Assembly: GCA_002862205.1 (NCBI GenBank)
Contig: PKCN01000020.1
Location: 1 to 64,000, forward strand
Reading direction: 5' to 3'
Length of the DNA stretch: 64,000 nt
Origin: Planctomycetaceae bacterium
GTDB taxonomy: Bacteria > Planctomycetota > Planctomycetia > Pirellulales > Pirellulaceae
Shown: positions 18,573 to 27,075 of the stretch, piece after piece
How positions within the stretch are numbered: the first letter of the stretch is position 1
Layout: each line of letters starts with the position of its first letter
Program-made: the position numbers and the translations under genes
The notes under the pieces: generated by a model
Database searches by the model: none
What the model saw: only the letters and a program-made list of their open reading frames with translations
Told to the model about the DNA's origin: nothing

Positions 18573-21443
18573 CTAACCGCCCACTGACGGGCGTGTACTG
18601 GACTTACGAAGTTGTTCAGCCGCCTGTTCGTCGCTGATCCAGCTAGGATCAACAACCAGGCCATTTTCCGCTGCCAACAACAGTTGAGAGGCCAATTCGC
18701 TTGGATCGCAGTGCCTGATCGCCATCACCTCTGCTTCCGAGTATCCGTCGCTGAACAGCCTCCATGTCCAATATCCGACAGTTTTCTCAGACGTCACATT
18801 GTCACCGGTTGGCAACTCAGAACTTGGCTTGTTTTCCGAGTTGGACTCGGAATTGGACTCGGAGTTGGCGGATTTGGGATCGGAAATGTTGATTGGACTG
18901 GTTGCTGAGCCTGAATTCGCTACGGATTCGGCCTGATTGATGGTTTCAGCCCCGGGGGTAGTTGCTTGCGATCCTGCGTTGGTGGAGTCATTTTTGGAGG
19001 ATGGGCGGGTTGAATCTGGGACAAATGATTCGACCAGCTCAAGAATGTCATCGCCAAACTGGTTCATCGTTGCCGGACCTACCCCTGAAATCGACTCCAG
19101 ATCTTCCCTTGTGGTTGGACATGATTCGGCAATGCGGTCGATCGTCGCATTGGTAAGGACGCGGTAGACCGGAATTCCCAGTGCAGCTGAATTTTTTCGG
19201 CGCCAACGCTTCAGCTTTTCTGCGATTTCAGAAATTTGGTTGCTGGAGCCTTCGGTAGCCCCGCCATTGGAGTCAGCGGGTATTGAATCGGATTGGACGT
19301 CGGCTGCTTCGATCTTGCCTGTTGCTTTGGCAAGCCGTTTGGCGAGGGGCAGAGGAAGTTGTAGTCCTGCTGGCAAAGGTGTTAGGGAACGCATGACTTG
19401 GCGACCTTCTTCGGTCATATGCAGCGTGGGACGCCTTTCATCAACTTCTTTCTGTTGCAGTAGCCCCGTTTCGATTAGTGCATCCATGATCCCGACTACT
19501 TCTGTTTGACGCAGACCTGACAGAAGACCATAAGTGCTCAGTTGATGTAATTTCCATTGCTGCAATTTCTTGTTTCGTGATCCGCAGAGCATTTGAGCCA
19601 CCATGTTCTTGCCAAAGCGACCGTGCATACGAGTGACACCACTGAGGACGACTTGGATGCCTCGGAGAAGTGCGTTGGAATCCAGTCCTTGGATTTCACT
19701 GGCAATGGAGATATCCGAGGCTCGTCCGACGGATCCATCATTGGGTTGGCAACGATCACAGAGACCGCAATTTGTTGCGTCTGCTTCGCCAAAATACTGC
19801 AGGATTACTCGTTGGCGACAACCTGCCGTTCTCGCAAATTTGATGACCGATTCCAGTTTGTCGAATTCAGCACATTTCCGAGTGTTGAGGTCTTCAAAAT
19901 CTATCTCAAGTTGTTCAAACGTGAGATCGCGCTGCACCAAATGAACTGCTCGCCCTCGAAATGGCGGAATGTAATCAAATGAACGGAGCCGATTCAATTC
20001 ACGTAGAGTTCGAGTGAGTTGATCGCGATCGACATTTGCCATGTCAGCCAAACGAGGCAGACGCACATAGATGTCTTCGCCACGCTGTCTGCCTACCATG
20101 CGTTCAATGGCCTGCATGACTTTGCGGCGAATCTTTGCCTCTTTTGGCAAAAAGTCCAACAGTGTTGGGGCCTCACTTTCGATTCGCACGATGGCGTGAT
20201 TCGAAGTACTATCAAGCCGTCGCAGAACACCCGCTTTGGCGAGCAGTGTCAGAGCAGTACCGATGGCTTCGGTGCCTTCTTTTACGCCGATTTGCTCGCG
20301 TATTTGTTCGAGTGTCAGCTCGATGGGGTCTTCTTCCCGCGTCAGTAGAAATTCATAAACGCTTTTGACCGTTTCGCGTTGTGGATAACGGTTCTCAATG
20401 AAGAATTCCTGAATGTAGCGATCGCTGTAAGAAAACATCAATCGGCATTCGCTATTTTTCCCATCGCGTCCAGCACGACCTGCTTCCTGGTAGTAAGCCT
20501 CCAAACTTCCAGGGATGTTGTAATGAATGACGAAACGAATGTCCGACTTGTCGATTCCCATGCCGAAAGCGTTGGTCGCAACGATCGCGGATAACTTGCC
20601 CGACATGAAGTCGTCCTGGACTCGCTGCCGTTGACCGGGTTCAAGACCCGCGTGGTAAGCACCAATGGGACGTCTGGTCTTTTCGGGTAACCATTGAGCT
20701 AACTCTTCGCAACGTTTACGGGTTGCGGCATAGATGATGCCCGATCCCTGTTGCGAACTTACATAGCGAGTGAGTTCTTCATCTTTTTCTCGATCAGATT
20801 TGGCATGCGTGACAGTGAATCGGAGATTGGTTCGAGCGAATCCAGTCACAAACACCAGGGGAGATTTTAATCGCAGGATGTCCGAGATGTCTTGCCTGAC
20901 CACGGGCGTTGCCGTGGCAGTTAAAGCGATTGTCTGTACGTCTTTCAGATAGCGTTCACGGAATCTGCCTAAGCGAGAGTAGTCAGGACGAAAATCGTGG
21001 CCCCACTCACTGACGCAGTGGGCCTCATCAATCGCTAACAGATTGATATTGACGTTGGATATAGCATCGAGAAAGCGACTGTTGCGAAGTCGTTCCGGAG
21101 CAACGTAGACCAGACTCAGGTTGCCACTTGCCATCTCGTTGAGTACCTCGCTCTGCTCAGCCGCAGAGAGGCTGCTATTGATCAAGCTTGCTCGGATTCC
21201 AAGTTTTTGAAGCCCGTCCACTTGGTCCTTCATCAAGGCGATGAGAGGTGAAACGACAATCGTAGTGCCTTGTCGGGACAGGCTTGGCAGCTGATAGCAG
21301 AGACTCTTGCCACCTCCGGTGGGCATCACGCACATCACGTCGTCACCAGCCGCAACCGCATCGACTACTTCTCGCTGGCCCGGGCGAAATTCGCTCAAGC
21401 CAAAGGTCGTGAGTAGAGTTGTCGGGTCCGTCTTGTCCGCCAT
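18573..21443 (-). CDS. recQ: ATP-dependent DNA helicase RecQ
   Basis: 956 residues, longer than typical RecQ (about 600). The helicase core has FRPGQREVV, the Walker A MPTGGGKS (about 40-47) and the DEAH box in AIDEAHCVSEWGHDFRPDYSRLG. The RQC part carries the zinc-site region CRQRVILQYFGEADATNCGLCDRC and a winged helix. An HRDC domain follows (about 775-850; ISGVGPATMNQFGDDIL). A Ser/Asn/Glu-rich linker (with repeated SESN) leads to a final helical module with YWTWRLFSDGYSEAEVMAIRHCDPSELASQLL-like spacing, resembling the HTH_40 domain found at the end of some RecQ proteins. It unwinds DNA in recombination repair. The start at MADKTDP is by family fit. Confidence 0.93.
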   Translation of the reverse strand: MADKTDPTTLLTTFGLSEFRPGQREVVDAVAAGDDVMCVMPTGGGKSLCYQLPSLSRQGTTIVVSPLIALMKDQVDGLQKLGIRASLINSSLSAAEQSEVLNEMASGNLSLVYVAPERLRNSRFLDAISNVNINLLAIDEAHCVSEWGHDFRPDYSRLGRFRERYLKDVQTIALTATATPVVRQDISDILRLKSPLVFVTGFARTNLRFTVTHAKSDREKDEELTRYVSSQQGSGIIYAATRKRCEELAQWLPEKTRRPIGAYHAGLEPGQRQRVQDDFMSGKLSAIVATNAFGMGIDKSDIRFVIHYNIPGSLEAYYQEAGRAGRDGKNSECRLMFSYSDRYIQEFFIENRYPQRETVKSVYEFLLTREEDPIELTLEQIREQIGVKEGTEAIGTALTLLAKAGVLRRLDSTSNHAIVRIESEAPTLLDFLPKEAKIRRKVMQAIERMVGRQRGEDIYVRLPRLADMANVDRDQLTRTLRELNRLRSFDYIPPFRGRAVHLVQRDLTFEQLEIDFEDLNTRKCAEFDKLESVIKFARTAGCRQRVILQYFGEADATNCGLCDRCQPNDGSVGRASDISIASEIQGLDSNALLRGIQVVLSGVTRMHGRFGKNMVAQMLCGSRNKKLQQWKLHQLSTYGLLSGLRQTEVVGIMDALIETGLLQQKEVDERRPTLHMTEEGRQVMRSLTPLPAGLQLPLPLAKRLAKATGKIEAADVQSDSIPADSNGGATEGSSNQISEIAEKLKRWRRKNSAALGIPVYRVLTNATIDRIAESCPTTREDLESISGVGPATMNQFGDDILELVESFVPDSTRPSSKNDSTNAGSQATTPGAETINQAESVANSGSATSPINISDPKSANSESNSESNSENKPSSELPTGDNVTSEKTVGYWTWRLFSDGYSEAEVMAIRHCDPSELASQLLLAAENGLVVDPSWISDEQAAEQLRKSSTRPSVGG

Positions 21444-21549
21444 GACGCTAAAATCCAGTCGAAAGTCTATCGAAGGGGATCGCTGTAGGCGGATTATACG
21501 ACCGCTGGCTCTTGTCCCACACCGCATTCACTCCCACAGGAGCCGAAAA

Positions 21550-22515
21550 TTGAGAGCAATCTGTCTTGACCAGAATGACGTCCAATTTCACCCTGATTTT
21601 CCATCACCCGTTCCCCTCCAGGGGGAGGTGCTTATTGATGTGATTGTCGCCGGCATTTGTGAGACGGACTTGCAGCTTGCCCAAGGATACATGGGATTTT
21701 CCGGAGTTCTTGGCCACGAATTTGTCGGTCTGGCGACCTCCGGACCTTTGACGGGCGCTCGCGTTGTGGGAGAAATCAACTGCAACTGTCGTAACTGCCC
21801 TCGTTGTCGATCCGGATTAGGTAACCACTGTGTTGAGCGTACCGTTGTTGGTATCCATCAGCATGACGGTGCATTCGCTGATCAGGTTGCGATTCCCCAA
21901 TCAAGCTTGCACCTTGTGCCCGATACGATCAGCGATGATCAGGCCGTTTTAATCGAACCCCTTGCAGCCGCTTTGCAAATCCAGCAGCAAATCGAACTCG
22001 GCGAGGTACAAAATGCAATTATTTTGGGAGATGGACGGCTGGCGAACTTGTGCGCTCAAGCCATCTCGCAACAAGTCGAGAATATTCTTGTGGTTGGCAA
22101 ACACGAGCTGAAACTGGCGAGGTTTCGAAGGTTAGGTATCAAAACGACTCTACTGAATGACATGATTACCGAAAAAGACTACGATCTGGTCGTCGATTGC
22201 ACGGGATCCGTGACGGGGTTACCACTGGCGTTACAATTGGTGAAACCGCGAGGCACGATCGTGATGAAAACCACCGTTGCCGCTGATCATCAGGTTGCTC
22301 TGGCTCCTGTGGTGATCGATGAAATTCGTGTGGTGGGTTCCAGGTGTGGTCCCTTCGGTCTGGCAATCGAATTGCTGCAAGCGGGACGATTTGATTTGTC
22401 AGGGTTGGTCACGCACAGATTTGGATTAGAGGAAGCAGAACAAGCTTTCCAAATGGCTGTTGATCCCGCCGCTTTCAAAGTGGTCTTTGATGTCATTAGC
22501 ACCAGTGAAAATTGA
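21550..22515 (+). CDS. zinc-dependent medium-chain alcohol dehydrogenase family protein
   Basis: 321 residues. N-terminal catalytic domain with the zinc ligands Cys37 (GICETD) and His56-Glu57 (LGHEFVG), and a structural-zinc lobe with four Cys in CNCRNCPRCRSGLGNHC. The cofactor domain follows (ILGDGRLANLCAQAI), where the Rossmann Gly-rich turn is GDGRLA. The oxidoreductase substrate is unknown; polyols or sugars are common in this group. The only good start is TTG at 21550 with AGGAG eight bases before it; upstream codons are open but not family-like and overlap recQ's divergent start. It diverges from recQ and is followed after 32 bp by the CPXCG gene. Confidence 0.88.
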   Translation: MRAICLDQNDVQFHPDFPSPVPLQGEVLIDVIVAGICETDLQLAQGYMGFSGVLGHEFVGLATSGPLTGARVVGEINCNCRNCPRCRSGLGNHCVERTVVGIHQHDGAFADQVAIPQSSLHLVPDTISDDQAVLIEPLAAALQIQQQIELGEVQNAIILGDGRLANLCAQAISQQVENILVVGKHELKLARFRRLGIKTTLLNDMITEKDYDLVVDCTGSVTGLPLALQLVKPRGTIVMKTTVAADHQVALAPVVIDEIRVVGSRCGPFGLAIELLQAGRFDLSGLVTHRFGLEEAEQAFQMAVDPAAFKVVFDVISTSEN

Positions 22516-22547
22516 AACTACTCAATCATCGGAAGCGTAGAAACGTA

Positions 22548-22739
22548 ATGGATCAAGATGGTGAATACATCTGCGACAGTTGTGGTGAAGAAATTATCAT
22601 CCCACTGGATCCGGCGGCTGGACGCTCACAGAGTTACGTTGAAGATTGTCCGGTTTGCTGCAATCCGAGCGTGATTCATGTTGATTGGGATGATGATGGA
22701 CCACGTGTTTGGGCTGAGCCCGAACAGGATCGCTACTGA
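22548..22739 (+). CDS. CPXCG-motif cysteine-rich mini-protein
   Basis: 63 residues. Two Cys pairs stand at Cys9/Cys12 (ICDSCGEE) and Cys34/Cys37/Cys38 (VEDCPVCCNP), with the QSYVEDC segment that marks the small CPXCG family. The protein should fold around one zinc ion. Function is not known. It is acidic at the C terminus (HVDWDDDGPRVWAEPEQDRY). The ATG at 22548 gives the family's usual length; an upstream in-frame ATG at 22512 would overlap the dehydrogenase stop. Likely in one transcript with the dehydrogenase. Confidence 0.85.
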   Translation: MDQDGEYICDSCGEEIIIPLDPAAGRSQSYVEDCPVCCNPSVIHVDWDDDGPRVWAEPEQDRY

Positions 22740-23100
22740 TTCGCCTCAACGCGGGATACCTAATCTGATTTCGACGCACGCATTGCTCGGTGCGCGATCC
22801 AGTGAACCCCCGCCATCACATCAAAGCCATTGCGCCAATGAGTTCTGGATCACAGCGTGAGGTTTCTTTTCGACGTCGCTCAGGCTGTGGACTGCAACCA
22901 GAACTGGGTTGCAGTCGGAGCAGCGATGCATCATTTGCTGTCATAAGCCGCTGCGAGTTTTTTTGGTTTTTCGAATAGAAAACGATTGACGCGTTCCTTG
23001 CCTGGCCTATCTTGCACTCTCTTTGGTGGTGAACGCTTGAACACCGCCTGGGGGTATGTGAGGGCACTGAGAAATCAAATTGGGTTACACGGGGGCAACA
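22740..23100. other. intergenic region with a hairpin
   Basis: About 360 bp without a credible gene between the CPXCG gene and the DUF1573 gene. It contains the perfect inverted repeat listed separately and, 30 bp further, runs of T near 22960-22970 that are too far off to form a standard terminator with it. A promoter for the downstream exported-protein cluster must lie here but no clear hexamers were seen. Confidence 0.5.
22890..22916. terminator. perfect 10-bp inverted repeat, terminator-like hairpin without T tract
   Basis: GACTGCAACC (22890-22899), a seven-base loop, and GGTTGCAGTC (22907-22916) pair perfectly. No T tract follows on either strand, so an intrinsic terminator is not complete. 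It could protect the 3' end of the dehydrogenase-CPXCG message or bind a dimeric regulator. Confidence 0.45.
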
Positions 23101-24168
23101 ATGCAACTCTGGCGATTGATTTTGATGCAGGCATGCATTGGCTTTGTGATCATAGGACCTGTTGATGGCCAAAGTCCGGGTCAATTGGACAGCACAGGCC
23201 CCATGCTTTTGAGTGAGGCTGTTGTGCTGAAGTCGATTCCGTCGCGCGTGAGAACCCACTTGGGAAATCACCCCATTGGTCGAGAAGTCCGTGCGAGGGT
23301 CAGTCTGAAAAATTCGACGGGCTTGCCGTTGAATGTGCGATTCATTGATCCTGATTGTGGTTGTTTGTCCGTTGTGCCAAAACAACGATCCCTGGCAACT
23401 GACGGGACTTTAAGCCTGTCGCTCAAGTTGGCACCATCGAACAAAATTGCAAATGTTCGACGTTCGATTCGTATTTTCTTCCAGGAATCAGAATCTCCGC
23501 TTGTGTTGGATGTCGACGTGCGGATCCGTGGTCCGTTGGGACTCTCTCAAACCACCGTGCATCTTTCAAAACCCGATTCACCATTCACTGTTTTTGGAAG
23601 AATCCACGAGTTGGGTGGACAGATCGAGCGGGTCGAGAGCGTGCGGGGAGCTTTCTTGACAAGTGAATCCTTTGTACAGACCTCCAAAAGCTTCAAGTTT
23701 AGTGCAACACCGACTTTTTCGTTTGGTGATGTTGAGGATCTGGTACGCATTCATTATCGGGATTCAAGTGCGCAGAGAAAGATTGTTGATCTTCCAATCA
23801 TTTTACGTTTCACCACGCCAGTGCGATTTCTACCGTCAACTTTGAATCTTGATCAGAAAGGAAGCAGTTGGGTTGGAACTGCTCGCATGATTGTGGTGCC
23901 TGGCAAGTTGAAAATGCCTGTGAATCAACTGGAGTTTGCGCTCGAGGCCACACCGGACGTCAATACACCGTTCTCAGATGTCACAGTTCAGGTGCAGCGT
24001 GTTTCAAGTGTCATGTCCAAGATTGAGGTCGTCATTGCAAAAGTTAAACACGACCAAACCCATGAAAAAAAAATGATCCAGGCCCCTTTTCCGCCCCAGT
24101 TACTCGTGCGTGGCTCTGATAGTCAAGTCGTTGGAATTCTAAAGCTTGTTCGTAATGGAGAAGAATAG
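23101..24168 (+). CDS. exported DUF1573-like protein
   Basis: 355 residues. A signal peptide (MQLWRLILMQACIGFVIIGPVDG) is followed by an immunoglobulin-like domain of the DUF1573 type, seen from VSLKNSTGLPLNVRFIDPDCGCLSVVP: the strand before a CGC dipeptide motif is the family mark. The rest (about 150-355) is beta-rich and may hold a second such domain. It should lie in the periplasm or on the cell surface. The ATG at 23101 has a GGGGG stretch before it; TTG at 23080 is an alternative. The next gene starts right at its stop codon (TAGATG), so the two are co-translated. Confidence 0.7.
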   Translation: MQLWRLILMQACIGFVIIGPVDGQSPGQLDSTGPMLLSEAVVLKSIPSRVRTHLGNHPIGREVRARVSLKNSTGLPLNVRFIDPDCGCLSVVPKQRSLATDGTLSLSLKLAPSNKIANVRRSIRIFFQESESPLVLDVDVRIRGPLGLSQTTVHLSKPDSPFTVFGRIHELGGQIERVESVRGAFLTSESFVQTSKSFKFSATPTFSFGDVEDLVRIHYRDSSAQRKIVDLPIILRFTTPVRFLPSTLNLDQKGSSWVGTARMIVVPGKLKMPVNQLEFALEATPDVNTPFSDVTVQVQRVSSVMSKIEVVIAKVKHDQTHEKKMIQAPFPPQLLVRGSDSQVVGILKLVRNGEE

Positions 24169-24795
24169 ATGAAATTGCAAAAATGGTTGGTGGTGATTGT
24201 TGGTTTGTTACTGGGGAATTGGAATTGCGGATTTGCGGATTCACCGGAACCAACACGCACCAGTCCTCACGACTGGGAATGTACTTATGCGTTCAGTGAT
24301 ACAACGTGTCGGGAAATGATTTCAGCGTGGGCACAAGACGTGGGACTGACTTCTACAAGCGTGGCAGAATTTAAACAATGCAGTGACTGTAAACGAAAGG
24401 AGGTCCTGGGTGCTTACGCAACGCGTTATCTCGTCGGCTATGACTGCACCAACCGTGACGGACATGATCGGAGATTTTCATCTCTTGACGCATTGGTTGG
24501 TGTCTATCGTGAGGCGGAAAACGAGGGTGAAGGCTGGCGTGTTACCAGCTGGAGATTTCACCGCTGTTTGCTGAGTTGGCGTTGTGCAGGGAGTTGTGCC
24601 ATCGATTTTGACCGCGCGGTTTGTGTTCCACTGAGCGGATATTACATCGGCCGATGGGTACCCGAGATGGGAACGCAGTGCCAGGCGGATGCTGCTGACA
24701 GCGAAGTGGGAGAATCGGATCCGACGCGTCAAACTGTTCCTAATCGCGAGACGCACTGGCATGGCATTAATGATCTGCCAAGAAATTATCGCTGA
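24169..24795 (+). CDS. exported cysteine-rich protein of unknown function
   Basis: 208 residues, family not recognised. The N terminus is a signal peptide (MKLQKWLVVIVGLLLGNWNCGFA). The mature part has many Cys (WECTYAFSDTTCREM, QCSDCKRKE, GYDCTN, HRCLLSWRCAGSCAIDFDRAVC), suggesting disulfides or a metal site, and is rich in Trp and Arg. It abuts the DUF1573-like gene and is followed after 78 bp by another exported protein, so it likely belongs to a three-gene envelope operon. Function cannot be stated. Confidence 0.7.
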   Translation: MKLQKWLVVIVGLLLGNWNCGFADSPEPTRTSPHDWECTYAFSDTTCREMISAWAQDVGLTSTSVAEFKQCSDCKRKEVLGAYATRYLVGYDCTNRDGHDRRFSSLDALVGVYREAENEGEGWRVTSWRFHRCLLSWRCAGSCAIDFDRAVCVPLSGYYIGRWVPEMGTQCQADAADSEVGESDPTRQTVPNRETHWHGINDLPRNYR

Positions 24796-24873
24796 AGGAG
24801 TGCTGGCAGCGAGCATGAGTTCGTATGTCATTGCAATCTGTTCTCAGCAAATCTTTGTCCAAGGGAGTTGGTT

Positions 24874-25941
24874 ATGAATCTGACAAGACGGATTTTCTTT
24901 GTGTGTTGCCTTCCAGCTATTTCCGGATTGGCACCGCAAAGCACCAGTCATGGTGAAAAACCTGCGACTGCAAGCGAATCGGCAGACACAAATCATCCAA
25001 AAGTTGATTTGCGAAGACTCAAGGTTCCCACTCAACGGGAACGTAAGTTGATTCGCGATTGGATCGTTGATTTGCAGTCGCGAAACTTGCTCGTTGATCG
25101 ACTCTCTGTCGACGTGACCGGGGAAAAATACATTGGAGCAAAGGTCGGCGGGACGGAACGGATTGTTGCCCGCAGGTTTGCGTTCACTTGGATCGTTGAC
25201 CATCCAGGTGATCGTGAACGGTTGATCTTTGCAGACCAAAGCCTGCTAGGCACCTTCATGAAACCGATGCAGGGTGCTTATCTGATTGATTCGCAGGCGT
25301 CGGCATATGACCAACTGAGAATTGAACATTGGTTTCATGGTGCGACCGGTAAGCAAGTGCACGCACCTTCGAAGAGCAAGTCATTGAATGAACGCTTTAA
25401 ACTGTGTGGTGTCTTCGATCCCATTTGTGCGACCACGGGTGGGGTAATCAGTATCACTACCGGGAATGCTTTTCATCGGGGTAAATGCCAGTTGCACGTG
25501 AAGAATCTGATTGGTCTTTACAGGAAAGGTGACCTTACCGTTGCAGCATTTGAGTATCACCCTGTGCCTGATTTGATTTTCGTTCGGGCTGCAATGTTTC
25601 GTCGTGCGTCGCCTGTGCAGATTGATGATTTTGTGTCGTTGGGTAGTGACTTGGTGCAAGTGTCAGAGTTGGGCGATCAACGCGGGCAGCAAGAATTGTC
25701 CTCGCTTCATAAAATCCTGAAACCACACGCTCGAACCAAGTCCACCTGGGCTGACGTGAGGGGTATGGAGGGGATGCAGTTGCCGGTGAAATTGCACGCC
25801 TTGACACTTGGTGGTGTTCAGGATTTTGAAGTGAGCGCCAAATTCCAATGGAGGCTTGATTCGCAAATCCCTGATTCGGTATTCGCGGTTGAGAAACTTG
25901 GTGTCGTGAGTCCACTCGCAGTCTGGGCAGATGAACGTTGA
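24874..25941 (+). CDS. exported protein of unknown function, third gene of the cluster
   Basis: 355 residues. The start MNLTRRIFFVCCLPAISGLAPQSTSHG is a signal peptide; AAGGGAG lies seven bases before the ATG. The mature part is beta-rich and basic, with WIVDLQSRNLLVDRLSVDVTG near residue 60 and a single domain with no motif I can name (AFTWIVDHPGDRERLIFADQ, later PVKLHALTLGGVQDFEVSAKFQW). Nothing catalytic is evident. Proximity and the shared export signal suggest it works with the two preceding proteins at the envelope. Confidence 0.65.
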   Translation: MNLTRRIFFVCCLPAISGLAPQSTSHGEKPATASESADTNHPKVDLRRLKVPTQRERKLIRDWIVDLQSRNLLVDRLSVDVTGEKYIGAKVGGTERIVARRFAFTWIVDHPGDRERLIFADQSLLGTFMKPMQGAYLIDSQASAYDQLRIEHWFHGATGKQVHAPSKSKSLNERFKLCGVFDPICATTGGVISITTGNAFHRGKCQLHVKNLIGLYRKGDLTVAAFEYHPVPDLIFVRAAMFRRASPVQIDDFVSLGSDLVQVSELGDQRGQQELSSLHKILKPHARTKSTWADVRGMEGMQLPVKLHALTLGGVQDFEVSAKFQWRLDSQIPDSVFAVEKLGVVSPLAVWADER

Positions 25942-26004
25942 GCAAAGCTGCCGATGCTTGGAAAGCTGGCAGAGATCCGATGGCAGGCAACATTTCACCG
26001 AGGA

Positions 26005-26985
26005 TCAGGAACCAAGCTGTCGCATCACACGCTGAACAATCTTTTCGATGGCTTCCGGAGGCATCACGAGCGTCTCATCAAGTTCGGCTACTTCCGCAAC
26101 CAGATTGTCAATTTCGCGTTGGGTGCGTGCGACCGCATCTTTTTGCTGTTCCGAAAGTGGGACTCGCCCCGAACCCAGATTCCAGCCTCTTGATCTGGCG
26201 CCAGCGCGAAAACCTTCGGGGAATTCCCCTAGCGAGATCATCGCATCGAATAGTGGTAGCAATTGGTACTGTAAACGCATCGCCTCTTTGAAGTTGCCAG
26301 AAACCACGCTGCGATGGATCGCGCGGGTGAGTTCCGGTACAACGCCACTCGTTGCATTGGTGCCACCATCTGCTCCAGCAATCAACATTGGAGCAAGCGC
26401 CGCGTCCCAACCTGTCAGGAAAGTGAAGTCTTCGCGGATGGGTCGGATTGCAGCGATCATTCGCAACATGTTCGGCAGGTCACCCGAAGAGTCTTTGATT
26501 CCTACCACGCGAGGGCATTCAGAGGCCAAGCGAATGACGGTGTCGACTTCAATGGGTGAAGCGAATAGCGGGATATTGTAAAGAGTGACATCGATGGAGA
26601 CGTGGTCTGCGATTTCGCGGAAGTATGCATAAACTCCTTCGCTACTAAGTCTGTAGTAAAAGGGTGCGACAATTGCGACGGCTCGAGCACCCATGGCACC
26701 ATAGGCATCACACGCTTCGATCGTAGCCTTGACATTGGCTTCTGCAGCGCCTGCCAGTACCGGAACGCGGCCGCCAGCCTGCTCAACCACAATGTGGACA
26801 ATTCGTCGACGTTCCTCGGCAGTGAAACGTACAAATTCTCCTGTGCTTCCGTTGGGGTACAGCCCATCGACACCACGCTCAATCAGCCAGTCGACATAGC
26901 CTCGTAGACGTTCCTCATCCACACGACCTGAATCATCGACCGGCGTGATGTTGGGCGTTAGAATCCCGGTGATTGGCTGTGGCAT
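26005..26985 (-). CDS. dihydrodipicolinate synthase / N-acetylneuraminate lyase family aldolase
   Basis: 326 residues, a class I aldolase TIM barrel. The signature NGSTGEF (about 45-51), the Tyr of LYNIP (Tyr136) and the Schiff-base Lys164 in GIKDSSGD are all present. The enzyme should cleave or form a pyruvate-derived C-C bond. The true dapA substrate set is not assured, since the family also includes sialic acid and sugar-acid aldolases; the C-terminal tail (about 300-326) is longer than in E. coli DapA. It converges with the exported-protein cluster and stands alone on this strand before hppA, so a catabolic role is as likely as lysine synthesis. Confidence 0.8.
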   Translation of the reverse strand: MPQPITGILTPNITPVDDSGRVDEERLRGYVDWLIERGVDGLYPNGSTGEFVRFTAEERRRIVHIVVEQAGGRVPVLAGAAEANVKATIEACDAYGAMGARAVAIVAPFYYRLSSEGVYAYFREIADHVSIDVTLYNIPLFASPIEVDTVIRLASECPRVVGIKDSSGDLPNMLRMIAAIRPIREDFTFLTGWDAALAPMLIAGADGGTNATSGVVPELTRAIHRSVVSGNFKEAMRLQYQLLPLFDAMISLGEFPEGFRAGARSRGWNLGSGRVPLSEQQKDAVARTQREIDNLVAEVAELDETLVMPPEAIEKIVQRVMRQLGS

Positions 26986-27075
26986 GAGCTGTGTTCAGCG
27001 AATAGCGTCAGTGATGAATGTCAGGCGAACAGAATGCTTCTCGGCAAACCTGCTCTGGCACTGTAATCCAAACGA

